Below are positions 1-5,980 of a DNA stretch of 6,063 nt, one piece after another. The notes beneath the pieces were generated by a model. It did not search any database. It saw only the letters and a program-made list of their open reading frames with translations, and had not been told where the DNA came from. The stretch's first letter is position 1. Every line of letters begins with the position of its first letter. Origin of the DNA: Geminicoccaceae bacterium (GTDB taxonomy: Bacteria > Pseudomonadota > Alphaproteobacteria > Geminicoccales > Geminicoccaceae). The stretch is from assembly GCA_020446285.1 (NCBI GenBank), contig JAGREZ010000511.1, positions 1,434 through 7,496 on the forward strand. The letters are read 5' to 3'. Made by a program: the position numbers and the translations under genes.

Positions 1-170
1 GAATCGGCCTCGGCCTTGAGCTCCTTCATCATGTGCACGAAGAACGGAAACCCGAGACTCGGCACGGAGGTCAGGATGGTGAATTCCTGCGCCCTGCCCG
101 TCACCGGTGCGGCTGCAAGCGACACCGCCGCAACCCCGACGAGCATCAACCGCCTCGTCATTCTCAACAT
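1..170 (-). CDS. Periplasmic sugar-binding protein of an ABC transporter (5' part only)
   Basis: This is the N-terminal 56 codons of a gene that continues past the left edge. The protein opens with a clear Sec signal peptide: basic start (MLRMTRR), hydrophobic core about residues 8-22, and a likely cleavage site after GRA (residue 27). The mature start, EFTILTSVPSLGFPFFVHMM followed by KELKAEAD, matches the first beta strand and helix of the periplasmic-binding-protein type 1 fold (RbsB-like), where a hydrophobic strand leads into a 'PFF' ligand-pocket element. Such proteins capture a sugar or related solute and deliver it to an inner-membrane permease. The ATG at 170 is chosen because GGGGAGG (177-183) lies 6 nt upstream; an in-frame ATG at codon 4 is a less likely alternative. 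Only the N-terminus is visible, so the ligand cannot be told. The permease and ATPase genes would be expected beyond the left edge. Confidence 0.78.
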   Translation of the reverse strand, partial: MLRMTRRLMLVGVAAVSLAAAPVTGRAQEFTILTSVPSLGFPFFVHMMKELKAEAD

Positions 171-226
171 GACTTGCCTCCCCGTTTTTTTCACGGCCGG
201 AATCCCGACCCTTTTTCCGACACGCG

Positions 227-254
227 ATCATGGCACCGATGAGGCCCATGTCAA
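227..254 (-). promoter_or_regulatory. Candidate sigma-70 promoter of the binding-protein gene
   Basis: On the minus strand a perfect -35 box TTGACA (249-254) is followed after 16 bp by CATGAT (227-232), a 4/6 match to TATAAT. The predicted start of transcription, near 220, gives a leader of about 50 nt before the ATG at 170. The assignment rests on consensus matching only. Confidence 0.45.
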
Positions 255-275
255 TCGACAGCTGATAACCGGTCG

Positions 276-292
276 CGTCGGGTTGGCCGACG
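276..292. repeat. Short hairpin-forming inverted repeat
   Basis: CGTCGG (276-281) and CCGACG (287-292) form a perfect 6-bp stem around the 5-nt loop GTTGG. It sits in the gap between the divergently read binding-protein gene and the putative endonuclease gene, upstream of the minus-strand -35 box. It could be an operator or simply a chance GC-rich hairpin. No T-run follows on either side, so it is not a good terminator. Confidence 0.3.
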
Positions 293-315
293 TAACGCTA
301 AAGCTGCCATTTCGA

Positions 316-345
316 TTCGCCCAACCGTTCGACGCGATCTATAAA
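316..345 (+). promoter_or_regulatory. Weak candidate promoter of the putative endonuclease gene
   Basis: TATAAA (340-345) is a good -10 element lying 32 bp before the start codon at 378. The best -35 partner, TTCGCC at 316-321 with an 18-bp spacer, is poor. A strong -10 with a weak -35 would fit a weakly expressed nuclease, but this is guesswork from consensus. Confidence 0.22.
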
Positions 346-377
346 GCCAACATGATCCTATCGGTGGAAAAAGTTAA

Positions 378-1205
378 ATGTTCGGCCCATCAATTCTCGC
401 GCGATCCCTTTCGGCGAAAACCATAACGCGGAAGGGGACCGCGACGGTCTGGCAGTATCATCCGCGAAGTGACAGGCACTCCAAGGTGGCCTGCTGGGGG
501 ATCGTTTTCGATCTTCTGGCCCAATGCACGTTACTCAAATCGCATGTCAAGGCGGGCAAGATTTGCTTTGGAATCAATCATGAAATGCGAGATTTCAAGC
601 AGAACCGAAAAAAGAACCTCGATCTCGTCTTGGGCACTCCAGATGGAGACACAACGCATGAGAACGAGTCGCTCGCAAGTTATGCGGACCGTCATGGTAT
701 TTTGCTTGACCGTTCCGAGCGCCAAATACTAACAGGCTTGCCGACGATGAAGCAAGCATCGGTCGGTTCGGTGGTTCTCGCCCTTGAAGCGAAGGCTTGC
801 ATGACCGAACATGGCAAGGCAAGACCTCGTCTCTACGATGAACTGAATTCTTCTCAGCTCACCATTCATGGCGACTCGATTGATGCAATCGCTGCCGGAT
901 TTGTCATGATCAATGCCAGTACGAGTTTTTTAAGCCCAACTCGCTCAGGCGAGACAACAGTCCACAGGCAACCGCAAGCGACAGAACAGGTTGTGGCCAA
1001 AGTGCGGGAATTACCGAGGAGAAACGGACCCGCCGACACAGGATTCGATGCACTGGCAATTGTGATCGTTGATTGCGGGAACGACGGATCGCCTGTCGAA
1101 ATCGTGACCGAAGCACCGGCGTTACCGGTCAACGATATTTTTTCTTACCAATCGATGATTCACCGCCTTTCAGCCGTATACGCTTCGCGTTTTCCTTCAC
1201 TTTGA
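378..1205 (+). CDS. Putative type II restriction endonuclease, PD-(D/E)XK-like
   Basis: A 275-residue soluble protein with no signal peptide or membrane segment. I do not recognise a named family. The function is inferred from two things: it sits tail-to-tail with a cytosine-C5 methyltransferase, and it has a PD-(D/E)XK-like pattern. An acidic residue follows a basic stretch in KKNLDLVLGTP (D82), and a hydrophobic strand ends in VVLALEAKACM (E137-A-K139), giving D-x54-E-x-K. The following stretch, HGKARPRLYDELNSS (146-159), is polar with two arginines and D154/E155, and could bind DNA or metal. The N-terminal part has a Trp/His/Cys-rich stretch (VWQYHPRSDRHSKVACW, 24-40). The ATG at 378 has only a weak upstream GGTGG (363-367, about 10 nt away), so translation may be poor or the start slightly different. 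Sampled GC is 45% (541-600) and 47% (901-960), well below the genes to the right. It would cut unmodified DNA at the site protected by its partner. The endonuclease role is likely; the catalytic residues are tentative. Confidence 0.68.
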   Translation: MFGPSILARSLSAKTITRKGTATVWQYHPRSDRHSKVACWGIVFDLLAQCTLLKSHVKAGKICFGINHEMRDFKQNRKKNLDLVLGTPDGDTTHENESLASYADRHGILLDRSERQILTGLPTMKQASVGSVVLALEAKACMTEHGKARPRLYDELNSSQLTIHGDSIDAIAAGFVMINASTSFLSPTRSGETTVHRQPQATEQVVAKVRELPRRNGPADTGFDALAIVIVDCGNDGSPVEIVTEAPALPVNDIFSYQSMIHRLSAVYASRFPSL

Positions 1206-1212
1206 GTGAGGA

Positions 1213-2364
1213 TCATTCTGCCGCCGAGAGTACGGCATGCTCCATTGATCGCAGATGAGCGCGAACGCGATCCTTGAATCCCGGAACGAACCTGAGAGAG
1301 CTTGCGTCGGCGCGACTGAGGAAGCCGCGCGTTGCTCGCTCGCTCAACATGGAACCTTCGTGTCGCAGGAACTGGTGAAGTGGTGGTCTGGTCCGATGGA
1401 CAGGGAACTTGCCGATGTCCACCATTGACACTCTGCTTCCATCGAAGCGCGCTGCATGTGGCCAGCGCCTTGCCGTCGGCATTGGTCGATCGCGGTCACA
1501 TGCATAGCGCGTATTCGCCGAAAACCGTCCGGCAAGCCAGGATGCAACCGGGACACTTACAGCGTTGCCTACAAGCGACCAACGCAAGCTGCTCCGTCCA
1601 GCCGCTTCAGCCGGTGCGGTCCAGTTTTCTTCGAATCCCTGAAGCCGTTCCGCATCGCGAATATCCGGTTTGATGATACGTCCATCAGGCAGCAGGATGG
1701 CCGGAGGTGATGGAATTCCAACGGTCGAACCATTTTTTAAAGTTGGAATGGCGTCCACCGCCCAACCAAGTCCGCGCGTACCTTCCGTCCAGTAAAAACC
1801 ATGAGCATGCGTAGCCAAGGACGTGGACATCTCGGGAAATGCGCTGTCATCCGTGAAAAGAATATCGCAGGGATCGAAATCCCCTTTCGATGCGACAAAA
1901 AAAACGCGCTCACGACGTTGAGGCAAGAAACTCAGCGTATTGATGATTCGATAGGCCCATCGATAACCACGTTCCTCGAACGCCTTGACGAGTACCGACA
2001 TCGCCCTGCCGCTGTCGAGTTGCAGCATGAATGGAACGTTTTCAAGCACTACAGTGGGGATAGCGCTTCTGTCAACCAGTCGGAAAACGTGTGATACAAG
2101 CCCGCTTCGGCGTCCGGTGATCCCCTTGGCCATCCCGGCCTGGCTGAGATCCTGACATGGGAAGCCGGCGGTCAACAGGCAGGCTTCGCCCGGAAGGTCC
2201 GCGAGAGTTGTTATATCGCCATGCTTTTCGACCGAGGGAAAACGGGATGCGAGCACGGCTTCGGCTGGAGCCCAGTTTTCACAGAGCAACGCGCACTCGA
2301 AACCAGCCTCGGCGAAGCCCAGTTCTATTCCGCCGATGCCCGCGAACAGGCCGGCAACATTCAT
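1213..2364 (-). CDS. DNA (cytosine-5-)-methyltransferase of an R-M system
   Basis: Transfers a methyl group from S-adenosylmethionine to carbon 5 of cytosine in a specific DNA site. All key motifs are present in order: motif I LFAGIGGIELGF (6-17, SAM binding), motif IV GFPCQDLSQAG (67-77) with catalytic Cys70, motif VI ENV (108-110), motif VIII QRRERV (149-154), motif IX RDAERLQGF (236-244) and motif X GNAVSVPVASWL (266-277). The target-recognition region between VIII and IX is compact (about residues 160-235) and contains GFYWTEGTRGLGWAVDAIP. Residues 280-383 form a C-terminal extension beyond motif X, with LSERATRGFLSRADASSLRF near the end. The ATG at 2364 has GGAG 8 nt upstream. The gene looks intact. 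Its stop codon lies 7 bp from that of the convergent putative endonuclease, the usual compact arrangement of an R-M pair. I cannot infer the recognition sequence. No Vsr repair gene is adjacent. Confidence 0.97.
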   Translation of the reverse strand: MNVAGLFAGIGGIELGFAEAGFECALLCENWAPAEAVLASRFPSVEKHGDITTLADLPGEACLLTAGFPCQDLSQAGMAKGITGRRSGLVSHVFRLVDRSAIPTVVLENVPFMLQLDSGRAMSVLVKAFEERGYRWAYRIINTLSFLPQRRERVFFVASKGDFDPCDILFTDDSAFPEMSTSLATHAHGFYWTEGTRGLGWAVDAIPTLKNGSTVGIPSPPAILLPDGRIIKPDIRDAERLQGFEENWTAPAEAAGRSSLRWSLVGNAVSVPVASWLAGRFSANTRYACDRDRPMPTARRWPHAARFDGSRVSMVDIGKFPVHRTRPPLHQFLRHEGSMLSERATRGFLSRADASSLRFVPGFKDRVRAHLRSMEHAVLSAAE

Positions 2365-2409
2365 TGGCTTCGCTCCGTCAAGAAGTTGGACGTTTCAAAT
2401 GCGTTTCGT

Positions 2410-2438
2410 GGCATATGGCGTCGATAGCATCCATTCAA
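2410..2438 (-). promoter_or_regulatory. Weak candidate promoter of the methyltransferase gene
   Basis: On the minus strand TTGAAT (2433-2438, 4/6 match to -35) is followed after 17 bp by TATGCC (2410-2415, 3/6 match to -10). This puts transcription start about 40 nt before the ATG at 2364. The spacing is ideal but the boxes are weak. The rest of the 188-bp gap to the TrpB2 stop codon (2365-2552) shows only short GC hairpins with no T-run, so read-through from the TrpB2 operon into the methyltransferase gene is possible. Confidence 0.25.
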
Positions 2439-2552
2439 GTGCCAGGGCCAGTCGAAAGGGGCCCGTCGGTTGCACGAACCATTGCCGCACAGGGGAGCGG
2501 CTTTGATAGGGCATTACCCCGTTGCCCGGTTATACGATCAGCCAGCCACCAC

Positions 2553-3917
2553 TCACCCCACCTGCGGCAATGCCGCGAGGCTCTTCTGGAGGTCCTGTTC
2601 GTCGTAGATCTGGTCGGTGAGCTTGCCGGCGAAATAGTCGGTGTAGGCCTGCATGTCGAAATGGCCGTGGCCGCAGAGGTTGAAGAGGATGGTCTTTGCC
2701 TCGCCGCTTTGCTTGCATTCCAGCGCCGCGTCGATCGCGCCCTTGACCACATGGGTGGCTTCCGGTGCGGGCAGGATACCCTCGGTGCGGCCGAAGGTAA
2801 CGCCGGCCTCGAAACAGTCGAGCTGGTTGAAGGCGTAAGCGTCGATCAGGCCCAGTTCCCGGATGTGGCTCACCAGCGGTGCCATGCCGTGATAGCGAAG
2901 CCCGCCGGCATGGAAGCCCGGTGGCATGAAATGCGCGCCGAGCGTGTGCATCTTGACGAGCGGGGTCATGCCCGCCGTGTCGCCGAAATCGTAGGCGAAG
3001 CGGCCGCGGGTGAGCGACGGACAGGCGGCAGGCTCGCAGGCGCGGATCTCGACCCTGCGGCCACCCCGAAGCTGGTCGCCGAGGAACGGAAAGGCGATGC
3101 CGGCGAAGTTCGAGCCGCCGCCGGTGCAGCCAAGCACGATGTCCGGATAATCACCGGCCATTTCGAGCTGTTTTTGCGCCTCGAGACCGATCACGGTCTG
3201 GTGCAGCAGCACATGGTTGAGCACCGAACCGAGCGCATATCTGGTATCGTCGCGCTGCATCGCCATCTCGACCGCCTCGGAAATGGCGATGCCGAGCGAA
3301 CCGCGGCTGTCGGGATCCTTCGCGAGGATGGCCCTTCCCGCCTCCGTTTCTTCGGACGGGCTCGCCACGCAGCGCGCCCCGTAGGCTTCCATCAGCGCCT
3401 TGCGGTAGGGTTTCTGTTCGAAGCTGACCCTGACCATGTAGACATCGACCTCAAGGCCGAAGAGCGCGCCGGAAAAGGCGAGCGAGCTGCCCCACTGCCC
3501 CGCCCCGGTCTCGGTGACGAGCCGCCTCGTGCCCTCGACCTTGTTGTAATAGGCCTGCGCAACCGCGGTGTTCGGCTTGTGCGAGCCGGCCGGGCTCACA
3601 CCTTCATACTTGTAGTAGATCTTCGCCGGCGTATCGAGATGACGCTCCAACCGGCGCGCGCGATGCAGGGGCGTCACCCGCCACTGGCGATAGACATCGC
3701 GCACCGCCTCGGGGATCTCGATCCAGCGTTCGGCGGACACTTCCTGCTCGATCAGCGCCATGGGAAAGAGCGGCGCCAGCATCTCCGGGCCGATGGGCTC
3801 GTGCGTGCCGGGATGCAGCGGCGGTGCCGGAGGCTCGGGCAGATCGGCAACGAGATTGTACCAGTTCGTGGGGATCTCGCTTTCGTTCAACTGATAGCGA
3901 ACCGTCCTGTCGGTCAT
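2553..3917 (-). CDS. TrpB2-type PLP enzyme (tryptophan synthase beta-like)
   Basis: A 454-residue cytoplasmic fold-type II PLP enzyme. Members of the TrpB2 branch join indole to a serine-derived aminoacrylate to give tryptophan. They are longer than classical TrpB at the N-terminus and often lack a linked trpA, as here. Visible motifs are GSHKPNTA with the PLP Schiff-base lysine K114, ETGAGQWG (136-143) with the catalytic glutamate E136, the phosphate-binding loop GCTGGGSN (263-270), and CGHGHFDM (415-422) near the C-terminus, which marks TrpB2 rather than TrpB1. Position 415 is Cys where classical TrpB has the serine facing the PLP ring. The start is ATG 3917, preceded by GGGAG at 9 nt. An in-frame ATG at 3989 would add 24 residues and overlap the upstream gene. 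It lies 46 bp downstream of the TPR gene, probably in one transcript. The family is certain; the physiological substrate is not (serine or O-phosphoserine as donor). Confidence 0.94.
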   Translation of the reverse strand: MTDRTVRYQLNESEIPTNWYNLVADLPEPPAPPLHPGTHEPIGPEMLAPLFPMALIEQEVSAERWIEIPEAVRDVYRQWRVTPLHRARRLERHLDTPAKIYYKYEGVSPAGSHKPNTAVAQAYYNKVEGTRRLVTETGAGQWGSSLAFSGALFGLEVDVYMVRVSFEQKPYRKALMEAYGARCVASPSEETEAGRAILAKDPDSRGSLGIAISEAVEMAMQRDDTRYALGSVLNHVLLHQTVIGLEAQKQLEMAGDYPDIVLGCTGGGSNFAGIAFPFLGDQLRGGRRVEIRACEPAACPSLTRGRFAYDFGDTAGMTPLVKMHTLGAHFMPPGFHAGGLRYHGMAPLVSHIRELGLIDAYAFNQLDCFEAGVTFGRTEGILPAPEATHVVKGAIDAALECKQSGEAKTILFNLCGHGHFDMQAYTDYFAGKLTDQIYDEQDLQKSLAALPQVG

Positions 3918-3963
3918 GCGTCCCGTCTCCCTTTCCCTTTTCTTCCCGGCATCGGTGAATTGT

Positions 3964-5274
3964 CTAGCAACGGGCGAGGTCGCGGGCAATCCAGGCGCTC
4001 GCGGGTCTCGCTCCGGCGCGCCGTTCGAGCCGCCGTCTCGCGGAAAGCCCGCGCCCGGCGCGCAGTTCGGCCTCGATCAGGGTGAGCGGGAGAATGTCCC
4101 GCTGGGCATGGCTGCCGGTCATCAGCGCCTCATGCGGCATCGCCGCCTCCAGCAGGTCGGCGGCATCCACAGCCCGCCCCCGCGCGAGCGCACCGGCGGC
4201 ATCGATCGCCGGCAGTCCCAGATCGCGCAGCATCGCCGCATGTCCGCTCGCCGTACCGGCTGTTCCGGCGAGCCGTGCGCGATGCGCGTCGAAGCGTTCC
4301 CACTGCCCGCAGGCGGCGAAACTCAGGCCCGCATGGACATCGTTGAAGATGTGACAGGGCGCCTCGCTATGCGCCTCGAACCGTTCGGCGACCACGGGCC
4401 ACCGTCCGCCGGTATCCACCCCGCGCAGCCACAAGCGCCAGAGCAGTGCCGCGGCATCGCAGAGATTGAGCGAGATGCTCCTTTCATCCGGTGCAATGCC
4501 GCGATCGTACAACGCCAGCGCATCGTCGAACTCCTCGCGGTCGAGATGGTAGAGTGCCCGGTGCCACCAGTTGTGCACGGCGAAGAAACAATCCTTCGAC
4601 CATTGTTCCTCGGTGGAACGATACCAGGCGATCCCCTCCTCGGTCCGCCCCTGCATCTCCAGCACATGACCGCGCGCATGGATGGCCCAGGCATCGAGCG
4701 GCTGCCGTTCGACCGCGCCGATCGCCAGATCCTCCGCCTCGGCATAGCGGCCGGCTTCCTCCAGCGCGAAGGCGCGCATGCCGAGAAGCCATGAATGGCC
4801 CGCAAGACCCTCGTTCCAGCCTTCGAGCGCCTGATCGAGGCGCGGCAGCATCGCATCATTGTTGGCCGCGAAGAAATCGGCCTGATGACTGAAGAAGAGC
4901 GCCATCAGATCGCGCGGCCAGCGCTCCACGATCCCGGCGAGGATCGCGCTTGCACGCATCGGCTCGCCGGCGAGCCAGGCCTCGATGGCCGCCTTGTGCA
5001 GTCCCTCGCGCTCGCAGAAGGCAACGGCCGGATCATCGAGCGGGGCGATCGCCCGCGCCGCGGCGGCGCGGAACGGTGCGTTGAGGGAAAGGGCGAGGAC
5101 ATGCCCCTGAAGCAATCGCGCGGCATGCAACCCAGGGTCGATTTCCAGCGCCTTCTTGCACAGTCCAAGAGGATCCCCATGGAAACTCGCGGTTGCGTCG
5201 ATGGCCGCATCGAACAGACCCAGCGCATCATCGCTCTCGCCGCTCCAGGCGAGGTCCCGAACGTCCCGTGGCAT
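3964..5274 (-). CDS. TPR protein of the TTC38/StaR-like family
   Basis: A 436-residue soluble, helix-rich protein rich in Ala, Leu and acidic residues, with TPR-like helix pairs over most of its length. Examples are the stretch with [20 protein letters not shown] (163-182), the next around [20 protein letters not shown] (194-213), and [15 protein letters not shown] (246-260). Conserved-looking histidines cluster in the middle: H199 and H203 in [10 protein letters not shown], then H234, H238 and H243 in [12 protein letters not shown], with H308 and H314 in HIFNDVHAG. This pattern fits the TTC38/StaR-like family, whose molecular function is not established; StaR is named from a glycopeptide antibiotic cluster. 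The histidines could bind metal or substrate, which is inference. The start is ATG 5274, set by AAGGGAG 6 nt upstream; an open frame extends to 5496 but its extra N-terminus looks non-coding. It is followed after 46 bp by the TrpB2 gene on the same strand, suggesting a two-gene operon. Confidence 0.85.
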   Translation of the reverse strand: MPRDVRDLAWSGESDDALGLFDAAIDATASFHGDPLGLCKKALEIDPGLHAARLLQGHVLALSLNAPFRAAAARAIAPLDDPAVAFCEREGLHKAAIEAWLAGEPMRASAILAGIVERWPRDLMALFFSHQADFFAANNDAMLPRLDQALEGWNEGLAGHSWLLGMRAFALEEAGRYAEAEDLAIGAVERQPLDAWAIHARGHVLEMQGRTEEGIAWYRSTEEQWSKDCFFAVHNWWHRALYHLDREEFDDALALYDRGIAPDERSISLNLCDAAALLWRLWLRGVDTGGRWPVVAERFEAHSEAPCHIFNDVHAGLSFAACGQWERFDAHRARLAGTAGTASGHAAMLRDLGLPAIDAAGALARGRAVDAADLLEAAMPHEALMTGSHAQRDILPLTLIEAELRAGRGLSARRRLERRAGARPASAWIARDLARC

Positions 5275-5280
5275 GGTTTT

Positions 5281-5287
5281 CTCCCTT
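5281..5287 (-). promoter_or_regulatory. Strong ribosome-binding site of the TPR gene
   Basis: AAGGGAG on the minus strand lies 6 nt before the ATG at 5274. This site decides the start and argues against the upstream in-frame ATG at 5496. Confidence 0.8.
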
Positions 5288-5307
5288 CCGGCGCCCGTTG
5301 AAAGGCC

Positions 5308-5336
5308 ACGATACGCGACGCCGCGTTTTCTTGCCA
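5308..5336 (-). promoter_or_regulatory. Candidate promoter of the TPR-TrpB2 operon
   Basis: On the minus strand TGGCAA (5331-5336, 3/6 match to -35) is followed after 17 bp by TATCGT (5308-5313, 4/6 match to -10). Transcription would begin near 5301, giving a leader of about 27 nt. The spacing is ideal but the -35 is weak, so an activator or another sigma factor may be involved. Confidence 0.3.
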
Positions 5337-5372
5337 TCCCGCACGGCGATGCCCGAACCGGCGGCGAATCCG

Positions 5373-5390
5373 CCATATCCGGGGATATGG
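5373..5390. repeat. Perfect 8-bp palindrome, possible operator
   Basis: CCATATCC (5373-5380) and GGATATGG (5383-5390) are exact reverse complements around a 2-bp centre. It lies about 37 bp upstream of the candidate -35 of the TPR-TrpB2 operon, a typical activator or repressor position. On the plus strand a T8 run (5398-5405) follows after 7 nt, so a terminator is a less likely reading because no plus-strand gene lies upstream. The symmetry is seen directly; its role is inferred. Confidence 0.55.
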
Positions 5391-5508
5391 GAGAATCTTT
5401 TTTTTCCGCCCGGATTCCCTGAAGATGCGGCGGTGCTACGATGCCGAGCGCATGCGGGCCTTGCCGGGCAAGTTTGCATACGGTGGTTTTTTGCACATTA
5501 TTTCAATA

Positions 5509-5636
5509 GGTTGCAAACGTCCTGAGCGGACAGGAAGGTCGTCGTTTCAATCGTTTCGCCTTATGGTTTCGCAGTCACAGTCGACAGTTCATTCATTTTC
5601 AACCACAAAACCTCGATTTTTCAGCTGTTTGCAACC
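5509..5636. repeat. Widely spaced 10-bp inverted repeat of GTTTGCAACC
   Basis: GGTTGCAAAC (5509-5518) is the exact reverse complement of GTTTGCAACC (5627-5636), with 108 bp between them. A third partial copy, GTTTGCA, is at 5472-5478. All contain or approach the palindromic core TTGCAA. The right copy overlaps the candidate -35 of the HU gene. This looks like a repeated protein-binding site, possibly with looping between sites. Confidence 0.45.
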
Positions 5637-5656
5637 AGAGGCATTCATGATATGGG
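5629..5656 (+). promoter_or_regulatory. Weak candidate promoter of the HU gene
   Basis: TTGCAA (5629-5634, 4/6 match to -35) is followed after 16 bp by TATGGG (5651-5656, 3/6 match to -10), placing the start of transcription about 28 nt before the ATG. The match is weak for a gene expected to be highly expressed, so the true promoter may lie further upstream in the AT-rich stretch 5480-5620. Confidence 0.25.
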
Positions 5657-5690
5657 CGATCTGTCTTAAAAGTGGAACGGGAGTTCTTTG

Positions 5691-5966
5691 ATGACACTCG
5701 ACGAGCTGAATGCGGCGGTCGCCAACGAGACCGAGACCTCCAAGGCTACGGCGGCAAAGTCGGTACAGGCCGTGCTCGCAACGATCCAGGATGCACTCAC
5801 CAAGGGTGAGAAGGTCTCGATCGCCGGTTTCGGCATCTTCGAGGTGACGCATCGCCCCGCACGCACCGGTCGCAACCCGCAGACCGGCAAGAGCATCAAG
5901 ATCGCCGCCTCGAATGCGGTGAAGTTCAAGGCCGGAAAGGCCCTGCGCGACTCCGTCAACAAATAG
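5691..5966 (+). CDS. HU-family DNA-binding nucleoid protein
   Basis: A 91-residue small basic protein of normal HU length that binds and bends DNA as a dimer and compacts the nucleoid. The N-terminal helical dimerisation half (about 1-42) is followed by the family signature GFGIFEVTHRPARTGRNPQT (46-65), which includes the beta-arm tip RNP with the intercalating proline P63. The C-terminal helix ends in LRDSVNK. The ATG at 5691 is chosen because GGGAG (5679-5683) lies 7 nt upstream; an in-frame TTG at 5688 directly before it is less well placed. The gene stands alone and is read divergently from the TPR-TrpB2 operon. IHF is an alternative family member, but the sequence and length fit HU better. 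Alphaproteobacteria often carry several HU paralogues, so this need not be the main one. Confidence 0.96.
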   Translation: MTLDELNAAVANETETSKATAAKSVQAVLATIQDALTKGEKVSIAGFGIFEVTHRPARTGRNPQTGKSIKIAASNAVKFKAGKALRDSVNK

Positions 5967-5980
5967 GACGGAGCACGCTT

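Larger units (their letters stand above)
5275..5690. other. Divergent intergenic region between the TPR gene and the HU gene
   Basis: This 416-bp stretch holds no convincing gene; the short open frames crossing it lack coding character. It becomes AT-richer toward the HU gene, from about 5480. It contains a candidate minus-strand promoter (5308-5336), an 8-bp perfect palindrome (5373-5390), a T8 run (5398-5405), GANTC sites at 5366, 5393 and 5413, copies of a GTTTGCA motif at 5472, 5509 (inverted) and 5627, and a weak plus-strand promoter before the HU gene. The octamer GATATGGG occurs both in the palindrome (5384-5391) and at 5649-5656. It probably serves as a shared control region for two divergent units. 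A small RNA cannot be excluded. Confidence 0.6.

Noticed and set aside
300..350. TTTCGATTCG resembling a tRNA T-loop, as an insertion target for the island
   Set aside because: No acceptor stem, anticodon arm or D-loop can be folded around it.
234..366. CACCGAT (234-240) and ATCGGTG (360-366) as an inverted repeat or R-M control site
   Set aside because: Seven bases at this spacing are expected fairly often by chance and no further copies support it.
1801..2094. A 97-codon plus-strand open frame inside the methyltransferase region
   Set aside because: It is antisense to motif-bearing methyltransferase sequence and lacks a ribosome-binding site and recognisable domain, so a C-protein controller is not supported.
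300..2450. Direct repeats flanking the R-M block as marks of mobile-element insertion
   Set aside because: I compared the edges by eye and found no matching direct repeats, transposase or terminal inverted repeats.
2440..2552. Rho-independent terminator after the TrpB2 gene
   Set aside because: Only short stems such as GCCGC/GCGGC and GGGCA/TGCCC are present on the minus strand, and none is followed by a T-run.
3918..3989. Upstream in-frame start for the TrpB2 protein (24 extra residues)
   Set aside because: It would overlap the end of the TPR gene and the extra residues look unlike the family N-terminus. The ATG at 3917 has GGGAG at a workable distance.
2157..4085. A 642-codon plus-strand open frame
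   Set aside because: It lies antisense to the TrpB2 gene and the end of the methyltransferase gene, both of which have clear motifs. Its product is rich in Arg, Ala and Gly with no recognisable domain, the usual shadow of a high-GC gene.
3916..4794. A 292-codon plus-strand open frame
   Set aside because: Antisense to the TPR gene, with no domain and no convincing ribosome-binding site.
5275..5496. Upstream extension of the TPR protein
   Set aside because: The added 74 residues show no TPR pattern and cover the palindrome and promoter-like sequences; the ATG at 5274 has an excellent AAGGGAG.
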